A stretch of DNA of 64,000 bases from contig NW_024883086.1 in NCBI RefSeq assembly GCF_019059575.1, forward strand, positions 62,001 through 126,000. The letters run 5' to 3'. Made by a program: the position numbers and the translations under genes. This DNA comes from Amphibalanus amphitrite (taxonomy: Eukaryota; Arthropoda; Thecostraca; Balanomorpha; Balanidae). The notes beneath the pieces are model-generated. The model had not been told where the DNA came from and did not search any database. It saw nothing but the letters and a program-made list of their open reading frames with translations. Positions 1 to 13,798 of this stretch are shown here, piece after piece. Numbering within the stretch: the stretch's first letter is position 1; each line of letters begins with the position of its first letter.

Positions 1-1364
1 TATAATTAGTATTCTGTACCAGGGTGCAAACTCCCCTACAGCAAATGGTAAAACCATTACAGGTTTTCAAAGGCTTCACCACTTTCAATGTTGCTGGGCA
101 TCCTTTTTATGATTTTTTACAGGCTAGACTGCTTATCAGAATGTAAGATTGAGGATTTAAAATTTTATATTTGAGTACCTAAGATTGAGCTTGAAATCTC
201 ACAGCCGTGGCCACAGCCGTAGCCGTGTTCTTGGAGATATTTGCAGCCGCCCCGGCCCACACCCGTGGGGCTGCAGCCAGCCGCGGCTGCAGCCGGCCGG
301 TGCAGACCTCTAATTTATATATTCCACATTTTTAGACATTTAGCGTGTCCACGTCAAACTAATGAACCCTTCTGCAGAAACTTAGCTGGAGTGGAGCCTA
401 AATAACATGGGACTATCACTAATACACGCTCTCAAGCCGAGCTAGGCCGGTAGTTTCAAAGCAGCTCTCCTGGTTCCCTCGCCACCCGGGTTCATGGAAG
501 CTCTAATCTTTTCTCTGCAAAGGCGGGAAGACCTCCAATCGTAATGTTTGGTTGGATAATGAAAATTGTTCTGACCCTCCTGACCTGGCGTCTGGGTCTC
601 TTTCAGTACGAGCTTTTATATAGTCCGACGAAAAGGGTTCATTTCAGAATCATAGGCTTGCACGAAATGAGCCGAATGAATGGTGTTGAATTGCGCAAAA
701 TATTCATTGAAACTCTAAAGACCAATAGGTATTATTTCAATAGTATCTTATTTCATTCATAATAAAAAAGCATTGAACAGTTTTCGCTTTAAAAACACAT
801 TTCGAAGTCGCAGCTGCTTGCTGTTGCATATTTAATTCGTGCTCTTTCTGCACCGATAAAACATTTAATACGATTCTAAGGGTAATAAAGAACCCATTAA
901 GGACATTGTTTTATTATTTACGTTTCTGTACTACGCAGAAATTTCATTGGAATCCACTGCACTCATTTTTAAGTTGATGAAAGCGCAATAAGGAAATATT
1001 CAAAACCGTCCTAGAGAAATGAGCTTTCATGATATGATCAGCTCACTACTTTAGCAAGACCTTGAGCAAAACATTGTGTTCGCTAATATTTCATTCCTAA
1101 CAGCAATGCTGTTGATGTACGATTGCTCTGTGCAACCAACACACTAACACAGTCACAGTAACTAGGCAAATTGCAGCTGATATGCATCATCAAGTGATCA
1201 TTAATGCATGCATTATTATATAACGCTTGTAGCATGGCAGAAAAAAACGTTTCTTGCAAATAATTTACGTAAAATATCCCTGGATAACACTACAAAGGTT
1301 GCATAATTTCATAAGAACACAAATTATACGTTGACAAACCACAAAGACAATCCAGACTATAAAG
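1..1364. other. Unassigned AT-rich intergenic or intronic DNA
   Basis: I see no convincing exon here. The short ORFs lack protein-like composition or splice context. The only structured part is the GC-rich imperfect GCCGTGGC/GCAGCC run near 200-305, listed separately. Confidence 0.5.
192..312. mobile_element. Possible right end of a hAT-like element (GCAGCC-rich terminus)
   Basis: A GC-rich run of imperfect CAGCCGTGGC and GCAGCCGGCC repeats ends abruptly in GGTGCAGACCTCTA, and AT-rich DNA follows. A terminus reading inward as TAGAGGTCTGCACC resembles hAT ends, which often start CAGAGGT. The partner end was not found, so no target duplication can be tested. The run could equally be a simple degenerate satellite. 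Confidence 0.3.
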
Positions 1365-1515
1365 TCTGTTCCATATCAAGCTTGCAGTCGGAGTTTCTTC
1401 GGCAGATCGCTCCTCCGCTCAAGAATTTGCGTCTTAAAATGTAAGAGCTGTATATACAGAAATCACGCAATGCTTTCAGCAGAGCACTTCGGCTGCAAGC
1501 TTGAAACGGAACAGA
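1365..1515. mobile_element. Small foldback/MITE-like element
   Basis: The left arm TCTGTTCCATATCAAGCTTG and the inverted right arm TCTGTTCCGTTTCAAGCTTG (read on the other strand) differ at two positions, and a weaker match continues inward through TTCGGC. Total length is about 151 bp with no coding capacity. I could not identify a convincing target-site duplication, so the superfamily is undetermined. Confidence 0.5.
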
Positions 1516-4500
1516 GATTCCAGACTGCCTTGTGCCAATCTAGATAGGCCACTGACCATGTGCTATATGCCACACATTCGCATATCTTTCTGAACCATAT
1601 AACGAACGGACAGTAAGACAGATAGTCCACACATGCCCATCCGCTCTCGCATTATCTCTCCATTCTGCTGACAGGTCATCAGCAGTCCGTGTGATAAATG
1701 ATCAGAATATGATCATCGCTGGCGTACTATATCGATGGAAAAGCTCAAGCCTTTGACCGTATCATCGATAGAGTAACATTAAACAGAAACGGCGCTCAGT
1801 TACAAATGGCAGCGGTTAGTGTAACCAAAGGGATCACAGACTTCCAACTCAGCATCGTGTATGTATAATTTCAGTGCAATGTCAGCTATGTCAGCCATTA
1901 CCACACAATATCCCACTTTCGCTACAGATCAGCCAACATAATACCAACCAAAGATCGACAACACACAATGACGAATAATTAAATTGAAACGAACACCGTG
2001 TAAACCCACCCGATAAACTAACGGTGACCCGGAGTGACCAACCACAAACCAACGACAAACAACAGGTCAATAAGGTCAACCCGGGTCCTCCCATTTATTG
2101 AATACCCCACTCCGCGGTACTCCGCGACCCTTGTGATAAGGACTGAGCTGAAAGCTGCGGAGCGTGGCAGCTCAGACGTCCGGGCTGCAGCAGCTCGGGA
2201 CGGTGCTGCCTGCAGAAGTTTCGGGGAAAAGGAGTGAAAGCAGGCCTTGGAGGGGTGATGTTCAAAGGTGGTGGGTTGAGCTGGTTTCTGGAAAATTTCG
2301 CATAATTCGATAATTGTGGTCCAGATTACACAACCTCAAGCAAGGGTAAGGATTGAGCCAGTTTTAAGCAAGCTTTGAAAAGTGTGTGCAAAATCCGTGG
2401 GGTTGAAAATGTTGGGTGGCTAAAATATGTGCGATGGCAACCAATTATGCTCTCTTTTCTTATCAGCCCATAAAGTTCAAGATTTTCAAGCAGCAAACAA
2501 AACTCAGCACATGTGATCGGTCATGCTGATGCCTACATTCCGTACGTATGGAAATAAGGAAACTTTAACATAATCCAAGCAGAAAGGTAAGCAAGGCCTA
2601 AAACACAACATTTTATCAATCCATAAAACGAAAACATTTACGGATAGAGAGGTAACAAATCTATAGCAAAGCAAATACGAACACATTTTTCTTATAAATT
2701 CTTAGCAATGCATACTTCAGTCAACTTTCAAAAATTTTGTTTCGTTATAAGGCTGTGACACCGAAGTCACCAATGATGTCTAACCCGGTGGCATGTTTTG
2801 CCGGTTTATCACAGATATTACATTCCCGAGATACCGAAGGAGTGCGTTATTCACTGAAGAATTCGAAGCGTGCTATCGCCGAGGTAGGTCGAATGTGAGT
2901 GGAATTGTGAACGAAAGACGTGCGAGTGGTTTGTTATTTCAGATCAAAGAAGATGCCTTCTTACCGCAGAAAATTCGCCTATAATATTCATCCAGCTAGT
3001 CTGTACCTAAGTCCACCAGATAATAGACATCTGTAGGTATACTGCGGTGTGTAACTTGATCTTTATGTTTCTCAGGTAAAATACAATGTTACTAGAAAAT
3101 TTCGACATTTTTAAGGAGCCATCGGCTACAAATGACATTTTAGGCATGGTCTCCAGCAAACATTTTTCACAGAAGCAGTATACATACAAACCACTCCCTA
3201 CGTTACTTCCCCGTTCCACCAACTCCTTCCTATATCGTCTCATTACCCAAACGGCTCCACCGAATCACGAAGTGCCTGCCCGCTCTGGTCGTGTTCGTGA
3301 CCTGGCGATTCGCCGTGCTGGATCTAATTTCGCCCGCGGCTATAATGCAATCAGGGGCTGTCGCGCGCCAGGCGTGGTGGCACCCGCGGGACAAACGCCC
3401 GGAAAACGGGGATGGGGTGAGCCTTGACCCGGAGACTGCTGTGTATACTCAGAATAGGTAAGTGAATGGAATGGTGTGGGTATTGGAAATGTATGTCATA
3501 GGTATAAATAAACACCAAAAGCAATGATATAGGCGGGAATCATGCATAACTGAAGCCATCATAAATATTGACCAAAAGTAAAATACTGGGCACATAAGCT
3601 ACTTAAAATATCGACACCAAATAAAAGTCATGATACAATAAGAGAATAAAATGGGCAACTTATCAAGATATTTATATACGAGGGATTCAAGCAACTCAAT
3701 ATTGGTCCACTTTCCTTGTGTGCTTTTAGAGCTTTTATAAAATCATATCTTCCATTTTTGACGAATCTCATTGATTCTGTGTTTATTCAATCATAGATAT
3801 CAGTTAATATGCAAGCGCAATCCAACATATTTGACACAAACAAACAAACAAAGAGCTAAATCGGACAACTTCCTCGAAAGAGACGTTGGAGACGAATGGA
3901 AGGCAATCATATAAAGCTTGTTTGGTTGTTTTCTCTGTAGCTGGGTGGCTGGAGGACAAAAAGAAAACATGAAAACTATTCAGCAATACAGCGAAAGTAT
4001 CGCAAAAGTATTGAATACTTTTGAGATACTGTGCGCAAAGTGCACGTGAAGCAGTGATTACAACCCTAAATAGCATAGCAGCATGACCGAAGTGCTATTC
4101 GTATTGAATTAAACGTAATCGTATTGAATCGTATTAACTTGCATGTGTGTGATTTCCGATAGGGCATTCAACAGCTTTATAAATACGCTGGAATACAGCC
4201 AACCTTATTTAGTCATATGTAGTCTGACCATATCTGAGACCGATCAACAAGTCTCGTGTGACTCACTCCTGCATTTTTTCTACCGATGACGTAATAAGAC
4301 CACAAATATCACAGTGAGCTTCCCACCAGCGTCAGCTCCGGGTTTGACACCCATAAACTGGCAGCTCTAAGGCCCATACAAATTCTGGACGTAGACTTCA
4401 CGATTCGACCCACTAGGCCAACGCTGCAGGCTATGCTGGCCAAATGGTCCAGAAAAGAATCCGCTCGAAGCAGCTGAGGCGTCTGGGCTTTCCTTTGATC

Positions 4501-5000
4501 CGCGGGTGACATGGACACAGCTGAACCGGATATAAAAGGTTTTTATTATCTGTTTGTTAGTTCAGCTGGGTCTGCCCGGTGACATTTCAACACAAATATA
4601 GCTATTTATTATTTAAGTGCATCCTGTTTGGTACAATGCCTCAATTAAAAGCACCAATCACTTGATTTCACACAGCCTATGTTGATTTTTCTAAAAATAG
4701 GATGACATGAAATAAACACAGCATCAAATGCCTAGCGGCAAATGTGTTAGTTAGCAACATAATTAATCAATCAGGCTTCGCGAATAAATCTTGAAAAAAG
4801 CAAAGCCGGAAGTCCAGCACAACCCCAAAGCCTCACCAAGCCCCATATTGCGCCGTTCTGCATTATTTCTCTCGAATTCCCATCGTAGAACCCCGGCTGC
4901 GTCAAGCTGCATTGCAGGTCATGTATTGTGGATGACCAATCCATTTAACGGCTAGCCCCTCTCTGACTCTCCAGGTGAACTGGTGTGCTCCATTGCGCCT

Positions 5001-5002
<2 letters not shown>
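1516..5002. other. Unassigned non-coding stretch
   Basis: No recognised gene or element. A short segment at about 2816-2880 lies between an acceptor-like TTTATCACAG and a donor-like GAG/GTAGGT. Two frames are open across it, but the evidence is too thin to call an exon. A GC-richer patch lies at 3280-3420. Confidence 0.4.

Positions 5003-5093
<91 letters not shown>
5003..5093. repeat. (CT)n microsatellite
   Basis: About 90 bp of nearly pure CT dinucleotide, followed by C-rich sequence and diffuse CTCTC-rich DNA to about 5,500. It is one of five long GA/CT tracts in the window. The poly-Leu-Ser and poly-Arg-Glu frames across it are artefacts. Confidence 0.98.
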
Positions 5094-8642
<3,549 letters not shown>

Positions 8643-8995
8643 CTTGAGACTCTCCTTAGAATGCTCGACATTTAGGTATAATGTTTTTTTTTTTAACAGC
8701 TGCATCAACTATCAAGAAACAAAGAGTCGAAACAACTAAGCATGAAGCAACTTTGGCCTGACCTCCAGACAGCAACCAAAATCGATAACTTCAACACCCG
8801 TGAAATTCCGTGTCGCTGGGCTGTTCAAAGGCCGGTCGGCAGACCCATAGGTGTTAGATCGTCAAACGACCGTCATTTGATATTGGCGACGGCCATCCGA
8901 CGACACAAGTGGGGACTGATGACGTCACCAGGGGGACTAATGACGTCATGGGGTGGATAATCTCCTCAGCACAACACAGAACAGTTTACTTTTAA
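8643..8995. other. Flank of the E-box element, with two CRE palindromes
   Basis: Unassigned DNA. Just before the E-box element is a direct repeat of GGGACT(G/A)ATGACGTCA at about 8,912-8,951, giving two perfect TGACGTCA palindromes 24 bp apart. Confidence 0.5.
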
Positions 8996-9571
8996 TTACG
9001 GAGCGAGCGAAGCGAGCGTAGTCTTTCCTTAGATTAACGGAAATTTCTGAGTATGAGCGGCCGGCCGGCCGTGGTCACGATTCTGTGACGCTTATATCTC
9101 AGCAACCACTTGACCGATTTACACGCGGTAATTTTTGTAGGGTAGCTTCATTCCTTCTACCAAGTATTGGACTATTCCCGATGCATGTGGGTGACCCATT
9201 ATGCACGTGCCACGTGCAAAACGAAGAGGTGTTACTTTTGTAATTGTTGCAATATCTCGGTAACTACTGGGCCGATTGCGCTGAAAGTTGGCATGTAGGT
9301 AGGCACCCACTAGGCAATGCATATCCATGTGCCAGAGTTGGGGTGCTGCTGCACGTGCGCACGTGCAGGGGTCGTTTCCAGATCTCGAGAACGGCTCGAC
9401 CGATTGCGCTCAAATTTGGTACACAGTTAGGGACCGGTTAGTAGGGTGCCGTGCAAAAGTCAGTCGGGACCCATTTTGCACGTGCGCACGTGCAGGGTGT
9501 CGCTTCCAGATCTCGAGAACGACTGGGCCGATTGCGCTCAAATTTGGCACATCGCTAGACACCGGTTAGTA

Positions 9572-11619
9572 CACACACAGAAATATTGAGCGGAAAAACG
9601 GTGTAATTGAAAGTACCAAAAGGAACATTTTTTTGGTGTAAAATTACTCTGTTTTCTTGGTAAAAGAACACTTATATGTGTGTTTTGCTAGCTTTGGAGT
9701 GTTTCACTATTGTGTAGGAGAACCGCTTTCAGTGTCACTTTACCGCGAATCTCGCGTTACATTTACGCACAAATATGTGTTTTTGGTAAAAAGTACCAAA
9801 AGGAACACTCGTGTGGTAATCGTACACAAATTCATGGCGGTAAATTTACAGAAATATAACGGTTATTGTAACGATTTTTTCTGGTAAAGCTAATGTTGGG
9901 CCCGCAAAATTTGTAACGGCGACACGCGGCGGGACGTTGCCGCCAGCCGCAAGCCTAGCTAAATGGAACGAAACATTGTGATGCTCAATGCCTACCCCAT
10001 GCTGTAAACACGTATATTTGTTTGTTTGTCGTTTATTTATAAGAATCGACATCACATCTGACGAAAATAAAAGTTAGATTAGCGCAAAAGCACAACCTTA
10101 TCATATACATAAGCTGATATTTCACAATGCATGGGGCGCCGCTACAGGCCGCAGCCACCGCCCGTCTCCCGTCAACTGCCCGTAATTAATAAATAAAAAT
10201 ATGTCATCTGTACGCACTACTTCACTGTGCCAAAATTATCGTTCATTTAATTAGCCATCGGCTCTCTATTGCCTATCAGGCAAAATATTAGTATAACTAT
10301 ACCTAATCAACCCTAGAAAAGCATGAAAGTGCATCCATTATTTTCATAATACGACAGCAGCTCAGTTGAAAAATTACAAGCCCACCTTAGCACTCCGACA
10401 AAGCTGGATAATTTCCAGCAGCTCCTCTAATGTCGCTCCGCTTCAGATTTCAGACTCGGTCTTGATTGCAGTTATCAGATGATGACCACAATGCAGTATT
10501 TCACTTATTATTTGCACTTATTCACTCATTACTCAGCTTATTATCCAACTAGATAAGCACCACAGCACTGTTTTATCTCACTGATCGCACAAGAATGGGC
10601 AATCCCACTCTGCGCACTGCAGCCACCCCCGCCGGCCCCCGCGGTCCCCGGCGCACAACTGACAGATTGCGAAAATGGCGCCGCCGCCGTCAGCGTGAGC
10701 TCAAAATTTCGCTAAATTTACACGGATCGACGTAAACGAACGGTGCTCTGGATGTGTACCGCAATTACCAGTGCGACACAACACTCATTCGCGTATGGAT
10801 ACACTTGCCTTGCATAGAAACATATCAGTTAGGTATTTGAACATCTGTTTTGCTGTTACATTATCCTGTTTTGCGTAAAGATGCTTGTGTGGTGTAAAAA
10901 AACTGCCGATGTTTGTAAGTTAAAGGGACTATCCCACCTTCTAAAATGTTGTTAAAACCAGTTAAATTGTGCCCGACTTTATAGATTGGATGACCAGGAA
11001 CACGGTTCTGGCATTTATTTTTCATTAAACATCTTAGGCTTCCCATATTCCAAACACAAACTTTCAAATATGTGACGTCACAGCCCAAAATTACCTCCTT
11101 CCCCAGGCCACATTACTGTCATAAAGCTGATTCTTTTTACTCTGTAGGCACCACAACAAAGTTCAGACCAAGTTCTAAGCGATTTTTCAACGAACAAACC
11201 CATTTAAATCAGAATGACTAAACGAGGTGACGTCACACTAACGGTCGCTCCATGTTGAAGATAGGGCCTTGTACAAGGCCCATTTTCAAATGAAGGGAAC
11301 GAATTTCTTCAACACCAAGAGGCCGCGGGGGTTGCAACCTAGATAGATAGTGGTTTCTGAACCTCGCCGCAAACTTGGCTATCTCAACTCAAACCCCATG
11401 TTAAAGGTGGGATAGTCCCTTTAACCAATAAACGTCGCATAAAAACAAACTTATTCTTGATGCCTTTACTCATTATGGCGTTGTGCAACGGATACCTTGC
11501 TTATTTATCACGAAAATACGTAAACTAAAGATATTTTACTAAGTGAAGCAAAACTTTGAAGCTATCTGAACTATTTACGAGTATATTGAACTTGACATCG
11601 CTCAATATTTCTGTGTGTG
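9572..11619. mobile_element. TA-flanked DNA element nested in E-box copy 1
   Basis: A perfect inverted terminal repeat of about 21 bp (CACACACAGAAATATTGAGC plus one base) bounds 2,048 bp and is flanked on both sides by TA (9570-9571 and 11620-11621). Excising it restores GGTTAG-TA-GGGTGCC, exactly the uninterrupted sequence in E-box copy 2. The TA duplication suggests the Tc1/mariner group or another TA-targeting group. No transposase was recognised. Subterminal GTACCAAAAGGAACA repeats lie near 9,617 and 9,791. A TTAA MITE is nested at 10924-11420. Confidence 0.85.
10924..11420. mobile_element. TTAA MITE family, copy A
   Basis: 497 bp bounded by AGGGACTATCCCACCTT and its inverse, flanked by TTAA on both sides (10920-10923 and 11421-11424). 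The internal part shares ATCTCAACTCAAA near the right end with copy B. It has no coding capacity. TTAA targeting is typical of piggyBac, but these ends start AGGG rather than CCC, so the superfamily is open. Confidence 0.85.
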
Positions 11620-12379
11620 TAGGGTGCCGTGCACAAGTCAGTTGGAGGTACCTCCTCGCAATTTCGCACAGAGGTGAAAAAAATGTCTAGGCTGTCTCCA
11701 ACTGAATGAACTAGCATACTGACTCTGTCTCCAGAGCAGGGTTGTGCTCGACTCATGAGTCGAGTCGGAAATTTGACTCGACTCCGACTCAAATGAGTCA
11801 GGTTTGAGTCGAGTCGGTTGCAATAGCTGAGCTGTTGAGTCAGATTTGAGTCGAGTCGGATAAAATGTTGAGCTGCTGAGTTGAGTCAGAGTTGAGTCGA
11901 ACAAAAATACAAAGGCGTTGAGTTGAGTCAGAGTTGAGTCAGTAAAATAACTTTTGACGTTGAGTTGAGTCAAACATTTAACATGAGTCAGCTGACTCAA
12001 CTTTCTAGAAAAAAATGGTCTAAATAAGTGTCTAATTGAAAGGCATCATTCAAAGAAAAACACTCCTTATCCTAACAGATAAGTAACAACTAATAACCAT
12101 ATGCACCATAATTCATTTTGTTAAGTGAATAGGTAATCTGCGCCACTGTTGTCACAACTCACAAGTTTATCACTAAAAGTCAGATTTATTCTTATGATTA
12201 CGCCCTTCGATCTGGTGGAGGGGGGCAAAGCCGAAAAACTTTTAATTGCTTACCCTAAAAATTGAAACAGCGTTTGATTTCGGTAGGCAGAAGCCGCAGA
12301 GTGATGACAAATGTAACAACACCCCACCTCCTCAAGGCCACAGCTCTCTTCTCGGTCGGCAAGCTCACTTTGGTTCTTA

Positions 12380-12640
12380 AGGCCTGGCTACACAATGCGC
12401 TTTCTGCGTACGTTTTTTGCTAGTTTGCGTAGAATCGCTCTGGAAAAGAGGTCATAACTAAAATTCCTTTTCAATTTTTAAATGAGTTAATAAAACTTTT
12501 ATATCAATGTAAAGTTTCCATAAAAAAAAAACAGAACAAAAATGTAATATCGTTTCTTTCTAGAACCATATTACGCAAAACACGCAAACTCACAACAAAA
12601 AAAAAAACACGCGCAGAAAACGCATAGTGTAGCCAGGCTT
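12380..12640. mobile_element. PIF/Harbinger-like MITE
   Basis: 261 bp with near-perfect terminal repeats A(G/A)GCCTGGCTACAC(A/T)ATGCG and TTA flanks on both sides (12377-12379 and 12641-12643). A 3-bp TWA duplication is characteristic of PIF/Harbinger. Inward of the TIRs both arms continue TTCTGCGC-like. Non-coding. Confidence 0.75.
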
Positions 12641-12819
12641 TTATGTGCGGCTTTTGACTATTGAGACGAATTTGGCGCGACCCTTCAGCAGCTTCAGCGT
12701 CGAGCGTCCGAGTTTGATGACGCTTTATGGTAATCCGCCAATGAAAATAAAAAATAAAATGGTTATTGGTGATATATTATTTTTAATGAGGTAAGTGCTT
12801 GTGCGAGGAACATGTTCAT

Positions 12820-13050
12820 AAATAGTAGAAAATGTAAAAACATGACCTTATTTCCTCGATAATTGCCAAAACTAATGCTGTACAAATATATACTTTATTT
12901 GAAAAAATGTAATTTTTTTTGAAAAGAAAAAAAAAGACCTGTGGTCGAAATATTACATTTTTTCAAATAAAGTATATATTTGTACAGCATTAGTTGTGGC
13001 AATTATCGAGGAAATAAGGTCATGTTTTTACATTTTCTACTATATATTAT
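12820..13050. repeat. Long near-perfect inverted repeat (hairpin), about 90-bp arms
   Basis: The left arm (about 12,823-12,912) reappears inverted at about 12,953-13,043 with only a few differences and a spacer of about 40 bp rich in A and T. Arm motifs include TTTCCTCGATAATTGCCA and TGTACAAATATATACTTTA. The sequence ATATATTATTTTTA flanks both sides (near 12,772 and 13,044). It could be a foldback element or a template-switch inversion. Confidence 0.85.
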
Positions 13051-13745
13051 TTTTAGATTAATTTAATTTAATTTAAAGTACCATGTTAAGTTGAATTTAA
13101 AACTAGGTTGACGTTATCTGAGTATGACTGCATTTGAACAAAGCAAACAAACGTTTTGGCTTTTGAGCATGGTTACGAGACCTTAAATGGCGCAATAATT
13201 TCATCTAGTGGCGCAAGCGTGGGCGAATAAGGGAACAAAGACAACTCACCGGTGCCAAATATTGAAAATTTGAATATTTTAGTCATTAGTCAATAAATGA
13301 GACAGCAATATTCCTCCAGCCTCCTGGCTTCAAGTGGCGACTGGCAAGTGCAAGCATGTGGTTAATTGATAGTAATGACCAGTGAGCCAGTGCTAGTATC
13401 AGTATCTACGGAGTACGGAGGCCAGAAGGACATGCCGTTATCAACTTATTTATTACAAATCCGGACGGGAGATCACAATTCACAGGTAAGTGTAAGCTGC
13501 AGTACAAACTGTTAACTGGTGACTTATCACAGAAATAAATGAAGCAAGTAATGCTGAGGTAATTACGTAAGTTGAAGTACCATAAGTTTTAACTTTTAAA
13601 TATGCACTCATCTCATACTTCAGTTTTATTTCGAAAATAATTTGGGTAGCAGTAGGATCAAGTTGCAATGTCCTCTGTTAAAGGCATATCATACCATGGG
13701 GTAATTAATTATCAAACCTAATCACATGCATCTGCCATCCCTTGT

Positions 13746-13747
<2 letters not shown>

Positions 13748-13796
<49 letters not shown>
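13748..13796. repeat. (TA)n microsatellite
   Basis: About 24 uninterrupted TA units inside hAT element H2, followed by a run of about 17 C at 13,821-13,838. Confidence 0.97.

Positions 13797-13798
<2 letters not shown>

Noticed and set aside
9119..9569. Open frames with repeated ISRTAGPIALKFGT-like peptide
   Set aside because: The repetition comes from the DNA-level unit of the E-box element and appears in several frames and both strands. Copies also show frame breaks.
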